Part shown: positions 60,883-64,000 of the stretch, one piece after another
Numbering within the stretch: position 1 is the stretch's first letter
How the letters are laid out: every line of letters starts with the position of its first letter
Origin: Demequina sp. NBRC 110056
Lineage (GTDB): Bacteria; Actinomycetota; Actinomycetes; Actinomycetales; Demequinaceae
Length of the DNA: 64,000 nucleotides
Reading direction: 5' to 3'
Assembly (NCBI RefSeq): GCF_002090155.1
Contig: NZ_BBRM01000006.1
Coordinates: 62,001 to 126,000 of the forward strand
Position numbers and translations under genes: made by a program
Notes under the pieces: model-generated
Database searches by the model: none
What the model was told of the DNA's origin: nothing
The model's input: only the letters and a program-made list of their open reading frames with translations

Positions 60883-61813
60883 CAAGAATCCGCACTACGT
60901 CGCTCCGCACGAGGAGCTCGACGAGGTCCAGATCGACCAGGTCAAGCTGTCGGATCGCAAGTCGACGCTGTGGCTCGACGCGTGGCGCGACCTGCGCCGC
61001 CGCCCGCTGTTCTACGTGGCGCTGGCCATCGTCATCCTCATCACGCTGATGGCGCTGTTCCCCACCTGGTTCACCGACGTCATGCCCCGCGACGCGGAGC
61101 TGGCCAAGTCGAACATGCCGCCCGAGCCGGGTCACCCGCTGGGCTTCACCCGCCAGGGTGAGGACATCTGGTCCCGCATCGTCTACGGCGCCTCGACCTC
61201 CCTGTCCGTGGGCCTCATCACGGTGGCGATCACCGCCGTGCTCGGCATCCCGATGGGCGCCATCGCGGGCTTCTTCGGCGGCTGGGTCGACTCGCTGCTG
61301 TCACGCATCGGCGACATCTTCTTCTCGCTGCCCTACTTCCTCGCGGCCGTGGTCGTCATGACCGTGCTGTCGGACTACCGCAACGTGTGGGTGATCTCGC
61401 TCGCCATCGGAGGATTCGCGTGGGCGACGCTTGCGCGCATCGTCCGCGCCGAGGTGCTCCAGGTGAAGCAGCAGGAGTACGTCCAAGCCTCGACATCGCT
61501 CGGCAGATCGAGGATGAGTACGCTCATCAACCACGTCCTGCCCAACTCGATCACGCCCGCGATCGCGTACCTCACGCTCGCGTTGGGCGCCGCGATCGTC
61601 GCGGAGGCGACGCTGAGCTTCCTCGGCATCGGCCTTCCCAACACGATCATGTCGTGGGGCAACGACATCTCCCAGGCGAGCATCACGGTGCGCACCGCGC
61701 CCATGCCGCTCATCTACCCGTCGCTCGCACTCATCATCACGGTGCTCGCGTTCACCATCCTCGGTGAGCTGGTCCGTGACGCGCTCGACCCGAAGGCGAG
61801 GGCACGCCGATGA
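60875..61813 (+). CDS. Peptide ABC transporter permease, DppC/OppC type
   Basis: A 312-residue six-helix permease. A hydrophilic N-terminus of about 40 residues precedes WRDLRRRPLFYVALAIVILI. Family motifs are HPLGFTRQGEDIWSRIVYGASTSLSVG and the coupling loop VKQQEYVQASTSLGRSRMSTLINHVLPNSITP, with LSFLGIGLPNTIMSWGNDI after it. Its stop overlaps the ATPase gene ATG. Confidence 0.94.
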   Translation: MSDKNPHYVAPHEELDEVQIDQVKLSDRKSTLWLDAWRDLRRRPLFYVALAIVILITLMALFPTWFTDVMPRDAELAKSNMPPEPGHPLGFTRQGEDIWSRIVYGASTSLSVGLITVAITAVLGIPMGAIAGFFGGWVDSLLSRIGDIFFSLPYFLAAVVVMTVLSDYRNVWVISLAIGGFAWATLARIVRAEVLQVKQQEYVQASTSLGRSRMSTLINHVLPNSITPAIAYLTLALGAAIVAEATLSFLGIGLPNTIMSWGNDISQASITVRTAPMPLIYPSLALIITVLAFTILGELVRDALDPKARARR

Positions 61814-63558
61814 CCACCGAAGTGATCACCACCTCCATCGACGACCAGCCGCACGACCTGGACCCGAACAAGCCGCTGGTCCAGGTCAAGGACCTCGAGG
61901 TCTCGTTCAAGACCCAGGGCGGCGACGTGCACGCGGTTCGCGGCGTGAACTTCGAGATCTACCCGGGTGAGACCGTCGCGATCGTGGGCGAGTCCGGCTC
62001 GGGCAAGTCCACGACGGCCACGGCGCTGATGAACCTGCTGCCGGGCAACGGCCGCATCTCGGGCGGCCAGGTCCTCATCGAGGACAAGGACGTCGCGAAG
62101 CTCAACCAGAAGCAGATGGCGGCGCTGCGAGGCCACGTCATCGGCTACGTGCCGCAGGACCCGATGTCCAACCTCAACCCGGTGTGGTCGGTGGGCTTCC
62201 AGGTCCGCGAGGCCGTGCGTGCCAACGGGCTTGCCACGGGTCGCAAGGAGGTCGAGGCGCGCGCCGTCGAGGTCCTCCAGCAGGCGGGTCTGGCCGACGC
62301 CGAGCGTCGCATGAAGCAGTTCCCGCACCAGTTCTCGGGCGGCATGCGTCAGCGCGTCCTCATCGGCATCGGCCTGGGAGCGAACCCCAAGCTGCTGATC
62401 GCGGACGAGCCCACCTCGGCGCTCGATGTCACGGTGCAGAAGACGATCCTCGACCGCATCGAGTCGCTGACCCGGGCGCGCAACACCGCGGTGCTGCTCA
62501 TCACGCACGACCTCGGCCTCGCCGCCGAGCGCGCGTCGAAGGTCATCGTGATGCACAAGGGCAAGATCGTGGAGGCCGGCCCGAGCCGGGCCATCCTCGC
62601 CGACCCCCAGCACCCGTACACGCGTCGCCTGCTCGCGGCCGCGCCGTCGATCGCTTCCCAGCGCATCGGCGCCACGGTCGCGGAGGACGGGGACGACGAG
62701 GGCGTCATCGAGCTCGCGTCGATCGCCAAGGAGCGCCACGAGGAGGCCGAGGCCCACGCCGGCAAGGCCGTCGTCGAGGTCAAGGACCTCACCAAGGTGT
62801 TCTCGATCCGTCGCGGCGGCTTCAAGTCCGAGGACCTGACCGCGGTCGACAACGTGTCGTTCGAGGTGCACAAGGGCACCACGCTCGCGCTCGTCGGCGA
62901 GTCCGGATCGGGCAAGACCACCGCGGCTCGCATGATCCTCGGCCTCGAGACGCCCACCAGCGGAGAGATCTCCGTGGGCGGCACGCGCCTCGATGCGGCC
63001 AAGGGCAAGGAGCTCTTCGATCTGCGCCGCCGCATGCAGCCGGTGTTCCAGGACCCGTACGCCTCGCTCGACCCGCAGCGGTCGATCGGCGCGATCATCC
63101 AGGAGCCGCTCAAGGTCCACAAGGTGGGCAACGCCAAGTCACGCCAGGCGCGTGTCGAGGAGCTGCTCGAGCAGGTGGCGCTGCCGAGCGCGCTCGCGCA
63201 CCGCTACCCGAACGAGCTCTCCGGCGGTCAGCGCCAGCGCGTGGCGATCGCCCGCGCGCTCGCGCTCAAGCCCGAGGTGGTCGTGCTCGATGAGGCGGTC
63301 TCCGCCCTCGACGTGCTCGTCCAGGCGCAGATCCTCCAGCTGCTCGCCGACCTGCAGACCGAGCTGGGCCTGACGTACCTGTTCATCACGCACGACCTCG
63401 CTGTCGTGCGCGTGGTCGCCGACGAGGTGGCCGTGATGGAGCAGGGCAAGATCGTCGAGGCCGGCACCACGGACGAGGTGTTCGCCAACGCGAAGCAGCC
63501 GTACACGCAGCGCCTGCTCGACGCGATCCCCGGATCGGGCATCGACTGGGGCGTGTGA
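61810..63558 (+). CDS. Peptide ABC transporter dual ATPase (OppD-OppF fusion)
   Basis: A 582-residue protein with two complete ATPase domains. The first (about 15-275) has Walker A GESGSGKSTTATAL, the signature FSGGMRQRVLIGIG and Walker B LLIADEPTSALDV. The second (about 310-580) has GESGSGKTTAARMI, LSGGQRQRVAIARAL and VVLDEAVSALDV. Each keeps the OppD/OppF-type C-terminal tail (DPQHPYTRRLL, NAKQPYTQRLL). Note ALDEAVS rather than DEPTS in the second Walker B region. It energises the two permeases just upstream. Confidence 0.94.
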   Translation: MTTEVITTSIDDQPHDLDPNKPLVQVKDLEVSFKTQGGDVHAVRGVNFEIYPGETVAIVGESGSGKSTTATALMNLLPGNGRISGGQVLIEDKDVAKLNQKQMAALRGHVIGYVPQDPMSNLNPVWSVGFQVREAVRANGLATGRKEVEARAVEVLQQAGLADAERRMKQFPHQFSGGMRQRVLIGIGLGANPKLLIADEPTSALDVTVQKTILDRIESLTRARNTAVLLITHDLGLAAERASKVIVMHKGKIVEAGPSRAILADPQHPYTRRLLAAAPSIASQRIGATVAEDGDDEGVIELASIAKERHEEAEAHAGKAVVEVKDLTKVFSIRRGGFKSEDLTAVDNVSFEVHKGTTLALVGESGSGKTTAARMILGLETPTSGEISVGGTRLDAAKGKELFDLRRRMQPVFQDPYASLDPQRSIGAIIQEPLKVHKVGNAKSRQARVEELLEQVALPSALAHRYPNELSGGQRQRVAIARALALKPEVVVLDEAVSALDVLVQAQILQLLADLQTELGLTYLFITHDLAVVRVVADEVAVMEQGKIVEAGTTDEVFANAKQPYTQRLLDAIPGSGIDWGV

Positions 63559-63579
63559 CGCACCGCTGAACAGACGTGT

Positions 63580-63614
63580 CGGCCCGGCCTTCCCTTCGTG
63601 GGGACGCCGGGCCG
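63580..63614 (+). terminator. Terminator hairpin of the peptide ABC operon
   Basis: CGGCCCGGC pairs exactly with GCCGGGCCG, and the loop contains a further TTCCC/GGGGA pairing. The right arm merges into a GCCGATGCG motif copy. It begins 21 bases after the operon's last stop and converges on the small gene at 63628. Confidence 0.75.
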
Positions 63615-63627
63615 ATGCGCGTTCTAG

Positions 63628-63831
63628 CTAGTCCTCGGCCGGGTGCTTGAGTCGGGGCACCTTGGGCAGGATCGCGTCGCCGGCGGGCGGGATGTAGACA
63701 TGCTGGCCGTCCTCGGTCTCGAGCGGCCGGTCGCCGGGTGCGGGCGTCGGGGCAGGCAGGACCTTCTCCGAGTTCAGCTCCTTGGCCATCTCGGCCTCGC
63801 CGGGGTTGAAGATCGATCCGAGCTCCGTCAT
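63628..63831 (-). CDS. Small conserved-looking hypothetical protein (67 aa)
   Basis: A 67-residue soluble protein starting MTELGSIFNPGEAEMAKELN, with a Pro-rich middle and an LKHPAED end. I do not recognise a characterised family, though short actinobacterial proteins with an IFNPG start exist. The ATG at 63831 has a TAGAGT -10 seven bases upstream, so the transcript is probably leaderless. That promoter is the main support that the gene is real. Confidence 0.6.
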   Translation of the reverse strand: MTELGSIFNPGEAEMAKELNSEKVLPAPTPAPGDRPLETEDGQHVYIPPAGDAILPKVPRLKHPAED

Positions 63832-63910
63832 GTGCGCGACTCTACGCCGCGCCCAGGTGCGGCGCGAGGGAAACATGCGAGCGCATCGGCGCTGTAGAGG
63901 CCTGTCCACC

Positions 63911-64000
63911 CCGACAGTTTCGAACGCCATGACGTCCGACACCCCGCGCGCAGGGGCCGTCGAGCGGCTTCGCGCGGCGTGTCGCCCTCGCGATGTTCGG
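63911..64000. repeat. Palindromic element C, copy 2 (truncated by window end)
   Basis: The left tip CCGACAGTTTCGAAC and the interior right part GCGCGGCGTGTCGCC followed by GCGATGTTCGG match element C1 in order and spacing. The window ends inside the right tip. Confidence 0.72.

Overview
The window is a 64 kb stretch of a very GC-rich actinobacterial chromosome, most likely Micrococcales. The main evidence is gene order. The run mfd, lipoprotein, mazG, eno, DivIC-like, DUF501, ppx and the run greA, DUF4307, small membrane protein, hemolysin III, short isoprenyl transferase both match blocks known from Mycobacterium and other Actinomycetota. Further support comes from the coproporphyrin-type heme genes (hemQ with an actinobacterial ferrochelatase), a CstR/CsoR regulator, an IdeR-type iron box and many leaderless start sites. 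I see no phage, insertion sequence, CRISPR array or rRNA. It reads as core chromosome with accessory genes between conserved blocks.

Layout. 1-5.1 kb (minus): the end of a polar amino-acid ABC operon, a cupin, and an amidohydrolase coupled to an unusual S-adenosylhomocysteinase homologue. 5.2-14.8 kb (plus): a MarR-GNAT fusion, then the mfd-to-ppx housekeeping block. 15.1 kb: a tRNA with anticodon UAA. 15.2-28.6 kb (plus except msrA): an MFS pump, YaeQ, a PadR/DUF1048/ABC-2 exporter operon, membrane proteins, a CE7 esterase, LtrA, an AI-2E family protein, RlmC and a lipoprotein polysaccharide deacetylase. 28.7-33.2 kb: the greA-to-uppS block and phoH. 33.3-38.8 kb (minus): a siderophore uptake operon behind an iron box. 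39.0-45.5 kb: hemA divergent from hemE-hemY, then hemQ-hemH. 45.7-47.8 kb: a persulfide-response locus (CoA-disulfide reductase/rhodanese divergent from a Cys-rich peptide and a CstR-like repressor). 47.9-57.8 kb: an unknown protein, NDH-2, fumarase, two repeat proteins, PfkB kinase, exonuclease VII subunits, IspH and RmuC. 58.1-63.6 kb: an oligopeptide ABC operon.

The most unusual content is between the genes. The nonamer GCCGATGCG or its complement occurs about fifty times by eye, on both strands and concentrated in intergenic DNA. In places it forms inverted pairs that look like terminators. Four further families of palindromic elements (called A to D here) recur at gene 3' ends. The convergent gap at 48.42-48.59 kb is built from consecutive tandem doublets that include the 3' ends of both flanking genes. 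In the proteins, the points to follow up are a possible S-inosylhomocysteine route, a two-member family with conserved cysteines (one member in the iron operon), and two related repeat proteins, one of which separates xseA from xseB.
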